Shown: positions 35,208-43,886, counted from the first letter of the stretch. The stretch: 64,000 nucleotides of DNA from Mycobacterium shigaense (GCF_002356315.1 NZ_AP018164.1:310001-374000); one strand, 5' to 3'. The notes: generated by a model not told the origin, from the letters alone. Numbers and translations are program-made.

Positions 35208-35912
35208 ATGAAGAAGTACTACGGCCACACACTGCTCTATCTGCACGAGACGATTTCGCTGGGATCGGGCCGAAGCGACCGTTTCACCGAGGTCTTCGCC
35301 GACACCTACCGGCCGATGATGGACGAACTCGACGCGCGGTTGTTCGCAATCTGGGAATCCACCGCGTACAACGGGCACTGGCCGCAGGTGACGATCATCT
35401 GGGAAATCGACGGGTTCGCTGACTACGCCCGGATCGGGGCCGCCCAGGCCCGCGGCGGCAGCCACGAGGCGGTGGCCGGCAAATGGTCGGAGTTTCTGGC
35501 CGACATCGGCGCCTCGGGCGAGGGCCGCATCATGTACCCCGGCCCGAGCAATAAAACGCTGGCGCAGCTGCGCGAGGCCAATTTCACTGCGCCGCTGGTG
35601 ATCCAGGAGATCATGCAGACCAAGCCGGGCCGCCAGGACGATTACATCCGCGAGCTGGAACGGCTCTACGTCCCGTGGTCGGAGCGCACGGGCAAACGGT
35701 GGCTGGGCTCGTTCACCACGACCTTCCGCTTCAACGAGGTCATCCACTACTGGGCGCTGGACGGTGGCTGGGACTGCTTCGCCAACCACTACCCGTCGTG
35801 GAAGGACAGCCCGCCCGCCGAGATCGTCACCTGGATGAGCGTGGCTCCCGCGCTGCGCGACGGCTGGGAGGACTCGATCCTGCAAGCCCTACCGCCATCT
35901 CCGCTGCAGTGA
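35208..35912 (+). CDS. Hypothetical protein, possibly NIPSNAP-like alpha-beta barrel
   Basis: 234 residues, no firm family. Two similar halves seem present (HTLLYLHETISLGSGRSDRF with VTIIWEIDGF, and APLVIQEIMQTKPGRQDDYI with ALDGGWDCFANHYPSW), each resembling the duplicated ferredoxin-like units of NIPSNAP or dimeric alpha-beta barrel proteins. Many Trp and Tyr residues suggest a hydrophobic ligand pocket. Its stop overlaps the P450 start by 4 bases (GTGA), so it is stoichiometrically coupled to the P450. A substrate carrier or isomerase acting beside the P450 is a guess. Confidence 0.65.
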   Translation: MKKYYGHTLLYLHETISLGSGRSDRFTEVFADTYRPMMDELDARLFAIWESTAYNGHWPQVTIIWEIDGFADYARIGAAQARGGSHEAVAGKWSEFLADIGASGEGRIMYPGPSNKTLAQLREANFTAPLVIQEIMQTKPGRQDDYIRELERLYVPWSERTGKRWLGSFTTTFRFNEVIHYWALDGGWDCFANHYPSWKDSPPAEIVTWMSVAPALRDGWEDSILQALPPSPLQ

Positions 35913-37129
35913 GTAGCCCGGACTTCGCCTACGACCCGTTCGACCCGCGGGTGATGGCAGACCCGCTGTCCTACTACCGGGCGCTGCGCGACCACCACCC
36001 GGTGTACTACATGCCGCAGTGGGATACCTACGCGCTCTCCCGATTCGAGGACATCTGGCAGGTGCTGGAGGTCAACGACGGCACCTTTGTCGCGACGGAG
36101 GGGACGCTGCCGCCTGCCTCGGTGCTGGCCAAGCACAACGCCGGACCGCTCGACGATCCACCGCTGCACCCGTTGCCGTTTCACGCGGTGTTCGACGCCG
36201 ACCTGTACGGCGAGATCCGGCGCGCGCACTCGGCGCCGCTGCGGCCGAGGTCGGTTGCCGCCCTGGAAAGCAGAATCCGCGAGCTGGCCAACGAACGACT
36301 CGACCTGCTGCTGCCGCGGGGATCGTTCGACCTGACCCAGGAGTACGGCGGGGTGGTGGCGGCCTCGATGGTGTGCGACTTGCTCGGTCTCCCAACGGAT
36401 CTCGCGCCCGAAGTGTTGGCGGCCGTCAACGCCGGCAGTCTGGCGCAACCCGGCGAGGGCGTGGACACCGCGCAGAACCGCCCCAACTATCTGCAATACC
36501 TGACGCCGGTCGTCGAGCGCCGCAGGGCCGACGCGTCCGGCGCGCCGCTGCCGGTAGTCGACGGCCTGCTCGGCTACCGCCTGCCTGACGGCAGCGCGCT
36601 GTCCGATCTCGAGGCCGCCACGCAGATGCTGTGCATCTTCATCGGCGGCACCGAGACGGTGCCCAAGATCGTCGCGCACGGACTGTGGGAGCTGAGTCAG
36701 CAGCCCGACCAGTTGGCGCGGGTGCGCTCCGACCCGGGCACCAACGTCGCCATCGCCCGCGAGGAGATGCTGCGCTTCTGTGCCCCCGCGCAGTGGTTCG
36801 CTCGCACGGCGCGCAAGCCGTACCCGATTCACGGCACCACGATTCAGCCCGGCCAGCGCATCATCAGCCTGCTGGCGTCGGCCAGCCGCGACGAGCGGGA
36901 GTATCCGGACCCCGACGAGTTCGTCTGGAACCGGGAGATCCGCCGCACGCTGGTGTTCGGTCGCGGCCAGCACTTTTGCATCGGCTATCACCTGGCCCGG
37001 CTGGAAATCGATGTGCTGTTGACCGAATGGCTGCGCCGCGTGCCGGACTACGCGATCCAGGCCGGCGCCGCCACCCGGCTGCCGTCCAGCTTCCAGTGGG
37101 GTTGGAACAACATCCCGGTGGAGGTCTGA
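35909..37129 (+). CDS. Cytochrome P450
   Basis: 406-residue soluble bacterial P450. The heme loop FGRGQHFCIG (350-359) gives the thiolate ligand C357. The ExxR pair is E286/R289 in REEMLRF. The I-helix reads IFIGGTETVPKI: GGTET keeps the acid-threonine pair E249/T250 that activates oxygen. It needs a ferredoxin and reductase, neither of which is encoded in the window. GTG 35909 overlaps the previous stop. It is expected to hydroxylate a hydrophobic substrate as the first oxidative step of the pathway, followed by the adjoining alcohol dehydrogenase. The CYP family number cannot be assigned by eye. Confidence 0.93.
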   Translation: MSSPDFAYDPFDPRVMADPLSYYRALRDHHPVYYMPQWDTYALSRFEDIWQVLEVNDGTFVATEGTLPPASVLAKHNAGPLDDPPLHPLPFHAVFDADLYGEIRRAHSAPLRPRSVAALESRIRELANERLDLLLPRGSFDLTQEYGGVVAASMVCDLLGLPTDLAPEVLAAVNAGSLAQPGEGVDTAQNRPNYLQYLTPVVERRRADASGAPLPVVDGLLGYRLPDGSALSDLEAATQMLCIFIGGTETVPKIVAHGLWELSQQPDQLARVRSDPGTNVAIAREEMLRFCAPAQWFARTARKPYPIHGTTIQPGQRIISLLASASRDEREYPDPDEFVWNREIRRTLVFGRGQHFCIGYHLARLEIDVLLTEWLRRVPDYAIQAGAATRLPSSFQWGWNNIPVEV

Positions 37130-37130
37130 G

Positions 37131-38097
37131 GTGTGGTCCTACCGGCTTGTCGCCCCCTATCAATTCGAGCGCGCGGCGATTCCCGACAAGACGCCGGACG
37201 ACCTTGCCGACGGGCAGGTGCTGTTGCGCTTCCTGGCCGCCGGTGTCTGCGGCAGCGACATCCCGGCCTTTCGCGGCGCGCAGGGCCGGCTGCCGGGCGA
37301 CGACGGCCGTAGCGCCGCGGAGAAGGACGGGTTCCCGGTGCACGAGGTGGTCGGCGAGGTGATCGCCAGCCGGCATCCCGAGCACCGGCCCGGCGATCGG
37401 GTGGTGGGCTGGGCCTCCGGATTCGACGGGCTGATGCAGCGGGTCATCAGCGACGGCAACGGGCTGGCGCCCTACGACCCGGCACTGACCCCGGCTCAGG
37501 CCGTGGGCCTGCAGCCGCTGGCATGCGTCCTGTACGCCTGCGAGCAGCTACCGGAGCTGGCCGGCCGGCACGTCGCGATCATCGGACAGGGTTCGATCGG
37601 ATTGCTGTTCGCCTATGTCGCCAAGGCGGCCGGCGCCCGGCGTCGACCCGGTCGACCGGTTGAGCCTCGCAGCCACATTCGGGGTCGACGACCCGGTGCG
37701 AGCCACCAGCGACCGGTGGGTGGGCCAACTGGCGGCCGCCGACCGGGCCGATATCGTCATCGAGGCCGTCGGACATCAGGTCGCCACACTGAGCCACGCC
37801 ATCGAGGCGACCGCGTTCGGCGGCACCGTCTTCTATTTCGGGGTGGCCGACGACGAGGCCTACCCGATCAGCATGCGGCTGATGCTGCGCAACAACCTGA
37901 CGCTGAAATCCGGTGTGACACTTGACCGGCGCCGGATGCTCGAGGCGGCGGGCAAATTCGCCGCCGGGCACCCCGAGCTGCTCGGCACCTACCTGACCCA
38001 CACCTTCGCCGTCCAAAATGTTGATGACGTGCAGGGCGCGTTCGAGTTGGCCTCTCGCCCTGTGCCCGAGCGTGTGAAGATTGCGATCGCGCAGTGA
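37131..38097 (+). pseudogene. Zinc-type medium-chain alcohol dehydrogenase, frameshifted
   Basis: Two frames make one MDR alcohol dehydrogenase of about 325 residues. The first carries GVCGSDIPAFRG (catalytic zinc Cys), VHEVVGEV (for GHExxG), PGDRVVGWA and the coenzyme loop IIGQGSIGLLFAYVAKAAGA. The second resumes with GVDPVDRLSLAATFGVDD and runs to a normal C-terminus. The junction near 37637-37645 lacks the strand after the Gly-rich loop; the frame change fits loss of 3n+2 bases, probably eight. GTG 37131 is one base after the P450 stop. The intact enzyme would oxidise the P450 product to a ketone. Confidence 0.8.
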
Positions 38098-38837
38098 ACG
38101 CCTTCGCGCGGGCGCTGAAGAGACCACCGATCTGGGGCGGTTGGATCACCGGTCCCACCGCGATCGGTCCGGAGGAATTCGCCCGGGCCGGTTACGACTA
38201 CGTGGGGTTCGACGCCCAGCACGGGTATCTTGACGACGCCGACGTCGCCAGCATGCTGCGGCGCCTCGAGCACGTCCCGATCGGCACCGCGGTGCGGCTG
38301 CCCAACGCCGACCCCGCGCCGATCGGGCGGGTGCTCGACGCCGGGGCCGACGCCGTGTTCATCGCGATGATCGAGTCCGCCGACCAGGCCGCTGACGCGG
38401 TGGCCGCGACCCGCTACCCGCCGGGCGGCAGCCGCAGCTTCGGCCCGCTGCGCGCCGGCCTGGGCTACGACAGCGCCGCGCTGCAGGCCCGGGTCAGCGT
38501 GTTCGCGATGGTCGAAACCGCCGCTGCGCTGTCCGGCCTCGAACAGATCTGCGCGGTGGACGGCCTGGCCGGAATCTACGTCGGCCCGGCCGATCTGGCC
38601 ATCTCGATGGGATTCGACGCCGTCGGCTCGACCAGGAACCCCGACGTGCTGGACGCGATCGAGCAGATCCGTGCGACGGCGACGGCCGCCGGGCTGATCG
38701 CCGGTATCCACGCCAGCGACGGCAGGACCGGTAATGTCATGGCGCAGAGCGGCTTTCAGCTGATCACCCTGGCGGCCGAAGCGCAGGCGCTGCGCCGCGG
38801 AGCGGCCGAGCATCTGCGTGAGGCCACCGGGCAATGA
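38094..38837 (+). CDS. HpcH/HpaI aldolase (class II, 2-oxo acid aldolase)
   Basis: 247-residue TIM barrel of the HpcH/HpaI/GarL/YfaU family. The substrate arginine region is GGSRSFGPLRAG; metal ligands are the Glu of FAMVETAAAL and the Asp of YVGPADLAISMG; the N-terminal YDYVGFDAQHG gives the catalytic His region. Relatives cleave 4-hydroxy-2-oxo acids (for example 2-oxo-3-deoxy sugar acids or 4-hydroxy-2-oxoheptanedioate) to pyruvate and an aldehyde. GTG 38094 overlaps the alcohol dehydrogenase stop (GTGA). It would yield central metabolites late in the pathway. Confidence 0.9.
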   Translation: MNAFARALKRPPIWGGWITGPTAIGPEEFARAGYDYVGFDAQHGYLDDADVASMLRRLEHVPIGTAVRLPNADPAPIGRVLDAGADAVFIAMIESADQAADAVAATRYPPGGSRSFGPLRAGLGYDSAALQARVSVFAMVETAAALSGLEQICAVDGLAGIYVGPADLAISMGFDAVGSTRNPDVLDAIEQIRATATAAGLIAGIHASDGRTGNVMAQSGFQLITLAAEAQALRRGAAEHLREATGQ

Positions 38838-38913
38838 ACAAGCCGTCGACCGATCAGGCCAGCCGGTTCAGCACCAGCAATGGCCTGTCCGACCCGCCCG
38901 AGGAGGCGTGCGC

Positions 38914-39642
38914 ATGACCCCACGTGTCGCTCTGGTGACCGGCGCCGCCGGCGGCCAGGGCTGGGCAATCACCAAACGGCTTCGCTCGGAAGGCTATTCG
39001 GTGGCGGCCGGCGATCTGCGGTTCGACGACGTCGCCGCCGCGGTCGCCGAACTGGCCGACGAGGAGGTGATTGCGGTCGGCCTCGACGTCACCTCCGCCG
39101 AGCAGTGGGACGCGACGGTGCGTCGGGTGGTGGATCGGTTCGGCGCGCTGAGCGCGCTGGTCAACAACGCCGGAATGCTGCACCGGGCGTCGTTGGCCGA
39201 CGAAACGCCGGAGGGTTTCGAAAAATCTTGGCGGATAAACTGTCTGGGCGCTTTCCTCGGCATCCGGGCGGTACTGGATCAGCTGCGCGCGGCCGACCAC
39301 GCGTCGATCGTCAACATCTGCAGCACCGGGGCGATCCGTCCCTTTCCGCAGCACTGCGCCTATGGTTCGGCGAAATGGGCGCTGCGCGGCCTGACCCAGG
39401 CCGCGGCCGCCGAACTGGGTTCCTCCGGTATCCGCGTCAACGCGGTGTTCCCCGGACCGATCGCGACCTCCATGCTCGACGAGGTCACCCAGACCCGGCT
39501 TGCGGCCACGGCCATGTTCGGGCGCATCGGCCGGCCCGCCGAGATCGCCGACGCGGTCACGTTCCTGGTCTCCGAGGCGGCCTCGTTCATCACCGGCTCC
39601 GAACTCGTCGTCGACGGCGGCCAATGCCTGCAAATCAAATGA
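38914..39642 (+). CDS. SDR family oxidoreductase
   Basis: 242-residue classical SDR: TGAAGGQGWAITKRL as the coenzyme loop, GDLRFDD (Asp favouring NAD+), NNAGML, catalytic serine in NICSTGAIRPF and YGSAK as YxxxK, ending VDGG. ATG 38914 follows GGAGG with good spacing; a 76-base gap after the aldolase gene holds no other gene. Its stop overlaps the next start (ATGA). In the operon it is the second alcohol/ketone dehydrogenase, and could partly replace the broken zinc enzyme. Confidence 0.88.
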   Translation: MTPRVALVTGAAGGQGWAITKRLRSEGYSVAAGDLRFDDVAAAVAELADEEVIAVGLDVTSAEQWDATVRRVVDRFGALSALVNNAGMLHRASLADETPEGFEKSWRINCLGAFLGIRAVLDQLRAADHASIVNICSTGAIRPFPQHCAYGSAKWALRGLTQAAAAELGSSGIRVNAVFPGPIATSMLDEVTQTRLAATAMFGRIGRPAEIADAVTFLVSEAASFITGSELVVDGGQCLQIK

Positions 39643-41153
39643 CGGACAGCTTCACGATCGGCATCATCGGGGCCGGACCGGGCGGGATAGCGCTGGGAAT
39701 CCTGCTGTCCCGTGCGGGTTTTGACGACTTCACCATCTTCGACCGGGAAGATGACGTGGGGGGCACCTGGCTGATCAACACCTATCCGGGGCTCGCATGT
39801 GACGTCAAGTCGCATCTGTACTCCTATTCGTTCGACCTGAACTCGGACTGGTCGCGACTGTGGCCGGCCCAGCCCGAGATCCTGGCATACTTCCAGCGCT
39901 GCGCCGACAAGTACGGGCTGCGCACCCACTTGCGGTTGAACACCGACATCCGTTCGGCGCGTTGGGAACACGCATCCCGGCAATGGTGCCTGACCACCGC
40001 GACCGGAGACGAACAACGGTTTGACGTCGTGGTCTCCGCCGTCGGCGTGTTCGGCCGGCCCCGTCTCCCGGACTTGGTCGAGGAGGAGCCGTTCGCCGGC
40101 ACGGTGATGCACACCGCACGTTGGGAGCATTCGGTTTCGGTCGAAGGCGCACGAGTGGCGGTGTTGGGCACCGGTTCCACTGCCTCGCAGCTGATACCGG
40201 AATTGGCCAAGGTGGCCGAAAAGGTCTACTCGGTGCAACGATCACCCACTTGGGTGTTGCCCAAGCCGGATCGGCCCTACACCCGGCGAGAGCGTTGGCT
40301 GTTCGCCCGGATACCGTTCGCCAAGAAGCTGTATCGGACTCGGCTGTGGTTGCGCAGCGAAGCCAACATCTCGGTGATCGAGCATGGCAGTGAGAAGACC
40401 AAGGAGTTCACGGCGCTCGCCCTCGACCTCCTGGAAAAGACCGTCGCCGACGAGGACCTGCGCCGCAAGCTCACTCCGGACTACCCGATGGGTTGCAAGC
40501 GACTGGTGTTCTCCTCGGACTTTCTGCCCGCGCTGACGCGACCCAATGTCGAGGTGGTGACCAGCCCGGCGCGCGCCCTCAAGGCCCGTTCCCTGGTCAC
40601 CGAGGACGGCACCGAACGCGAGGTCGACGTCGTCGTGTGTGCCACCGGATACGCTGCGGCGGACTACCTGGGGGAGCTGGACGTCGTGGGCGAAGATGGA
40701 ATCACGTTGCGAAAGCGGTGGAATGACGGGGCTCAGGCGTATTTCGGCATGGCGGTTCCGGGCTTCCCGAACTTCTTCATGTTGTACGGGCCCAACACCA
40801 ATGTCGGGTCCAACAGCGTGATCTTCATGCTGGAAGCCCAGGCGCGCTACATCGTGCGGGCGCTGAGATACCTGCGGCGCAACAACAAGGCCTACATCGC
40901 GGTGCGCCCGTCCGCGTTGGCGGAGTTCATCGCCAAAATCGACCAGTGGATGGTCGGCACCGTGTGGACCACGAAGTGCAGCAACTACTTCCGCGCGGCC
41001 AACGGGCGGGTGGTCACCCAGTGGCCGCGCAGTGCTCGCAGCTTCTGGGAGATGACGCGCAGGTTCAAGGCGGCCGACTACAGCTTCTCACCGCCGCGGG
41101 GCGCCCCCGTCGACGACGGTGCGCTCACCGCGCCGGACGGGCGGGCCCAATGA
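39639..41153 (+). CDS. Baeyer-Villiger-type flavin monooxygenase
   Basis: 504 residues with two Rossmann motifs, IGAGPGGIALG (FAD, near 10) and LGTGSTASQ (NADPH, near 177). Between them is the Baeyer-Villiger fingerprint FAGTVMHTARWE (152-163), which fits FxGxxxHxxxW but ends in Glu instead of Pro/Asp. VGGTWLINTYPGLACDVKSH is the conserved early BVMO sequence, and CATGY with YGPNTN appear near the C-terminus. It would insert oxygen next to a ketone, producing an ester or lactone, or act on a related substrate. ATG 39639 and its stop both overlap neighbours by 4 bases. Confidence 0.88.
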   Translation: MTDSFTIGIIGAGPGGIALGILLSRAGFDDFTIFDREDDVGGTWLINTYPGLACDVKSHLYSYSFDLNSDWSRLWPAQPEILAYFQRCADKYGLRTHLRLNTDIRSARWEHASRQWCLTTATGDEQRFDVVVSAVGVFGRPRLPDLVEEEPFAGTVMHTARWEHSVSVEGARVAVLGTGSTASQLIPELAKVAEKVYSVQRSPTWVLPKPDRPYTRRERWLFARIPFAKKLYRTRLWLRSEANISVIEHGSEKTKEFTALALDLLEKTVADEDLRRKLTPDYPMGCKRLVFSSDFLPALTRPNVEVVTSPARALKARSLVTEDGTEREVDVVVCATGYAAADYLGELDVVGEDGITLRKRWNDGAQAYFGMAVPGFPNFFMLYGPNTNVGSNSVIFMLEAQARYIVRALRYLRRNNKAYIAVRPSALAEFIAKIDQWMVGTVWTTKCSNYFRAANGRVVTQWPRSARSFWEMTRRFKAADYSFSPPRGAPVDDGALTAPDGRAQ

Positions 41154-42082
41154 CCGAGTTGGACGGCGCCGAGCGGCTCGACCCAGCCCTGCGAGCCATC
41201 GCCACCACGCGGACCGCGTTCTCGATCGAGGCGATCCAGCTCATGCGCGAGCCGTTCGATGAGCGCCGCCGCGACTACGCCCGGAACGCCGACACACCCG
41301 GCGTGCAGATCAGCGAACACCACGTCATCGCCGAATCGGGCGTCGTGCCCGTGCGCCTCTATCGCGGCGGGCCCGCGCCCGCTCCGGCTGTCGTCTATTG
41401 CCACGCGGGCGGATTCGCGCTGGGCAACCTCGACACCGATCACCGCCAGTGCGTCGAGCTCGCGCGGCGCGCCAAGTGCACGGTGGTGTCCGTCGAGTAC
41501 CGCCTTGCGCCCGAGCACCCATATCCCGCTGCCTTCGACGACGCGATCGCGGTGCTGAATTGGGTTGCCGGCAATGCGAAGGGGTTGGCCATCGACGCGG
41601 CGCGGCTGGCCTTCGCGGGCAGCAGCGCGGGCGGCGCGCTGGCCGCCTGCCTGGCGCACGGCGCCGCCGACGAGTGGCTGCCTCCGATCGTGTTCCAGCT
41701 GCTGCATCAGCCGGTCCTCGACGATCGCCCGACGGCGTCGAAGACCGAGTTCCGCACCAGCCCGGCCTTCGACGGCGAGGCCGCGGACCTGATGTGGCGG
41801 CACTACCTGGGTGAGGACGAGCCGTCGCCTGACGCCGTGCCGGCGCAGCGCGCCGAATTCCACGGCGTCGCACCCGCTTTGATCACGTGCGCCGAGATCG
41901 ATCCGTTCCGTGACGAGGCCATCGACTACGCGCTGCAACTGCTGCGGGCCGGAGTCTCGGCCGAACTGCACGTGTTCGGCGGGGCATGCCACGGCTTCGA
42001 TTCGCTGCTGCCCGACTGGGCCGGCTCGCAGCGGCTGTTCGCGTTGCAGGGTGACGCCCTGTTGCGCGCCTTCTCCGGCTGA
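41150..42082 (+). CDS. Alpha/beta hydrolase, HSL-type esterase
   Basis: 310 residues of the hormone-sensitive-lipase (bacterial family IV) esterases. The oxyanion motif reads HAGG (85-88) in place of HGGG; the nucleophile is S159 in GSSAGG (usual GDSAGG). The Asp and His of the triad are in AEIDPFRDE and ACHGFDS. EYRLAPEHPYPAAFDD is the family hallmark. Following a Baeyer-Villiger-type gene, it is the natural candidate to hydrolyse the ester or lactone. ATG 41150 overlaps the upstream stop (ATGA). Confidence 0.9.
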   Translation: MTELDGAERLDPALRAIATTRTAFSIEAIQLMREPFDERRRDYARNADTPGVQISEHHVIAESGVVPVRLYRGGPAPAPAVVYCHAGGFALGNLDTDHRQCVELARRAKCTVVSVEYRLAPEHPYPAAFDDAIAVLNWVAGNAKGLAIDAARLAFAGSSAGGALAACLAHGAADEWLPPIVFQLLHQPVLDDRPTASKTEFRTSPAFDGEAADLMWRHYLGEDEPSPDAVPAQRAEFHGVAPALITCAEIDPFRDEAIDYALQLLRAGVSAELHVFGGACHGFDSLLPDWAGSQRLFALQGDALLRAFSG

Positions 42083-42172
42083 CCCGGCGCCGCGTTGCAG
42101 GACCTTAGCCCCTACCGCGGCCAAGGTCGACTGGGGAAAGATTCTCCTGCGTCGACGCTGGAGAGGGGCACC

Positions 42173-43366
42173 GTGAAGATCACCGGCCTGCAGGTCGTCC
42201 CCTTCGAGACGTTCGTGGATCGTGTCTCGTTCGGCGAGTTGCTGACGGACTACCGCGTGGTGCAGACGGTCACCAAGGTGCTCACTGACGAGGGGGTCGA
42301 GGGCTATTACTTCGGCGGTCACTTTCACGGAGACCAGGACGGCCTGCTGCCCGGCGATCAGGCGTTGATAACGCAATTTCTCAGTCCGCTTCTCGCGGGC
42401 CAGGATCCGTTGGACCGGGCGGAGATCTGGCGGCAATTGTGGGCGGCGAAGCTACCCGAGAACGTCTGCAGCGTGATCGATCTGGCGCTGTGGGATCTCG
42501 CCGGCCGGGTGGCCGGGCTGCCCGTGCGCAAGCTGCTGGGCGGTGCCCGCGAGCGGGTCAAGGCCTACGCGAGCAGCTTCAACAACCTCGGATCGCCCGA
42601 CGAATACGCGGCCCATGCCGCCGAATGCCGGCGCCGGGGCTACCGCGCCTACAAGATTCACCCGTACCACTACTGGAACCCGGCGACGCGCGAGCCGGCG
42701 TTGCCCCGCCCGTCCTATGTGGACTGGGATCTCGAGGCGTGCCGGCAGGTTCGCGCGGCGGTGGGCGAGGACATGGTGCTCATGTTCGACCCCTGGGGCA
42801 CTTATCACACCTACGAGGACGCGCTGCGGGTCGGCCGGGAGCTGGAGCGGCTGGGGTTCTACTGGTATGAGCATCCGATGCCCGAGTACCGGGTCGAGTC
42901 GTATGTGAAGTTGGCCGGCGCGCTCGATATCCCGATCTGCTCACCCGAGATCGCCGAGGGCGGCATCTACACGCGGGCCGACTGGATCCTGCGCAATGCG
43001 TCCGACATCAGCCGCATCGACGTGCTGCGCGGCGGTATCACCGGCGTCATGAAGCTCGTCGGGATGTGCGAGGCGGTCGGCATGCGCTGCGAGCTGCACA
43101 TGAGCGGCTTCGGCAACCTGCAAGTCCTCGGCGCGACGGGCGACGACGTCTGCGAATACTACGAGCGCGGTCTGCTTGGACCCGGGGCGCGCTACGACAC
43201 CGTCCCGCCGTATCTCGCGGCCGCCTGCGACCCGCTCGGCCCGGACGGGTTCGTCGATCTGCCGGCGGCGCCCGGGCTGGGCTACCAAATCCATTGGGAC
43301 TACATCGAAGGCCACCGCCTCCCCGATTCGACGGTGGATCCGGTCGCGCCGCTGCATCCGAGGTAG
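42173..43366 (+). CDS. Enolase-superfamily enzyme (mandelate racemase / sugar-acid dehydratase-like)
   Basis: 397 residues. Capping domain 1-125, then a modified TIM barrel. Metal ligands D206 (MFDPWG), E233 (YEHPM) and E259 (SPEIAEGG); acid/base candidates K161-x-H163 (YKIHPYHYW) and H309 (CELHMSGFG). This layout resembles the mandelate racemase group and its acid-sugar dehydratases, which abstract the alpha-proton of a carboxylate. GTG 42173 has GGAGAGGGG upstream. It is 90 bases behind the esterase gene. Paired with the HpcH-type aldolase and SMP-30 lactonase it could form a 2-oxo-3-deoxy acid route; the substrate is unproven. Confidence 0.87.
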   Translation: MKITGLQVVPFETFVDRVSFGELLTDYRVVQTVTKVLTDEGVEGYYFGGHFHGDQDGLLPGDQALITQFLSPLLAGQDPLDRAEIWRQLWAAKLPENVCSVIDLALWDLAGRVAGLPVRKLLGGARERVKAYASSFNNLGSPDEYAAHAAECRRRGYRAYKIHPYHYWNPATREPALPRPSYVDWDLEACRQVRAAVGEDMVLMFDPWGTYHTYEDALRVGRELERLGFYWYEHPMPEYRVESYVKLAGALDIPICSPEIAEGGIYTRADWILRNASDISRIDVLRGGITGVMKLVGMCEAVGMRCELHMSGFGNLQVLGATGDDVCEYYERGLLGPGARYDTVPPYLAAACDPLGPDGFVDLPAAPGLGYQIHWDYIEGHRLPDSTVDPVAPLHPR

Positions 43367-43412
43367 CCGCCGGTCGAGGTCGGTCTGTCGGCAACCGTGC
43401 TGGAATACAGCC

Positions 43413-43886
43413 ATGACTTCGGTTCCATCCGCACCCGACGGGCTCACCGGCGGTGACTTCCCGGTGTGGTGGCCGGTGGGCACCCGGTGGGCGGACAACG
43501 ACATGTTCGGCCACCTCAACAACGCGGTCTACTACCAGCTGTTTGACACCGCGATCAACGCCTGGATCAACACCAGCACCGGGCTCGACCCGATGGCCAC
43601 GCCCGCTTTGGGCGTCGTCGCGGACTCGGGCTGCCGCTACTTCTCGGAACTGCAGTTCCCGCAGCGTCTGGCGGTCGGGATCGCCGTGACCCGGCTGGGC
43701 CGCAGCAGCGTCACCTACCGGCTCGGGTTGTTTCGCTCGAGCGGCGGCCAACGGGAAGACCGGGCCGAGCCGATCACCGCGCTGGGGCACTGGGTGCACG
43801 TCTACGTCGACCGGATCAGCCGCAAGGCGGTGCCGATTCCCGAGGCCATCCGTTCGGTGTTGGCGACGGCCACCGTCGACGCCTGA
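43413..43886 (+). CDS. Hotdog-fold acyl-CoA thioesterase
   Basis: 157-residue single hotdog of the 4-hydroxybenzoyl-CoA thioesterase type. The active-site loop RWADNDMFGHLNNAVYYQLF gives the catalytic acid D30 and the helix that binds CoA. It matches Rv0163 in order, so the conserved backbone resumes here after the island. ATG 43413. It would hydrolyse a short or aromatic acyl-CoA. The following SRPBCC gene starts 59 bases later from its own apparent promoter. Confidence 0.88.
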   Translation: MTSVPSAPDGLTGGDFPVWWPVGTRWADNDMFGHLNNAVYYQLFDTAINAWINTSTGLDPMATPALGVVADSGCRYFSELQFPQRLAVGIAVTRLGRSSVTYRLGLFRSSGGQREDRAEPITALGHWVHVYVDRISRKAVPIPEAIRSVLATATVDA

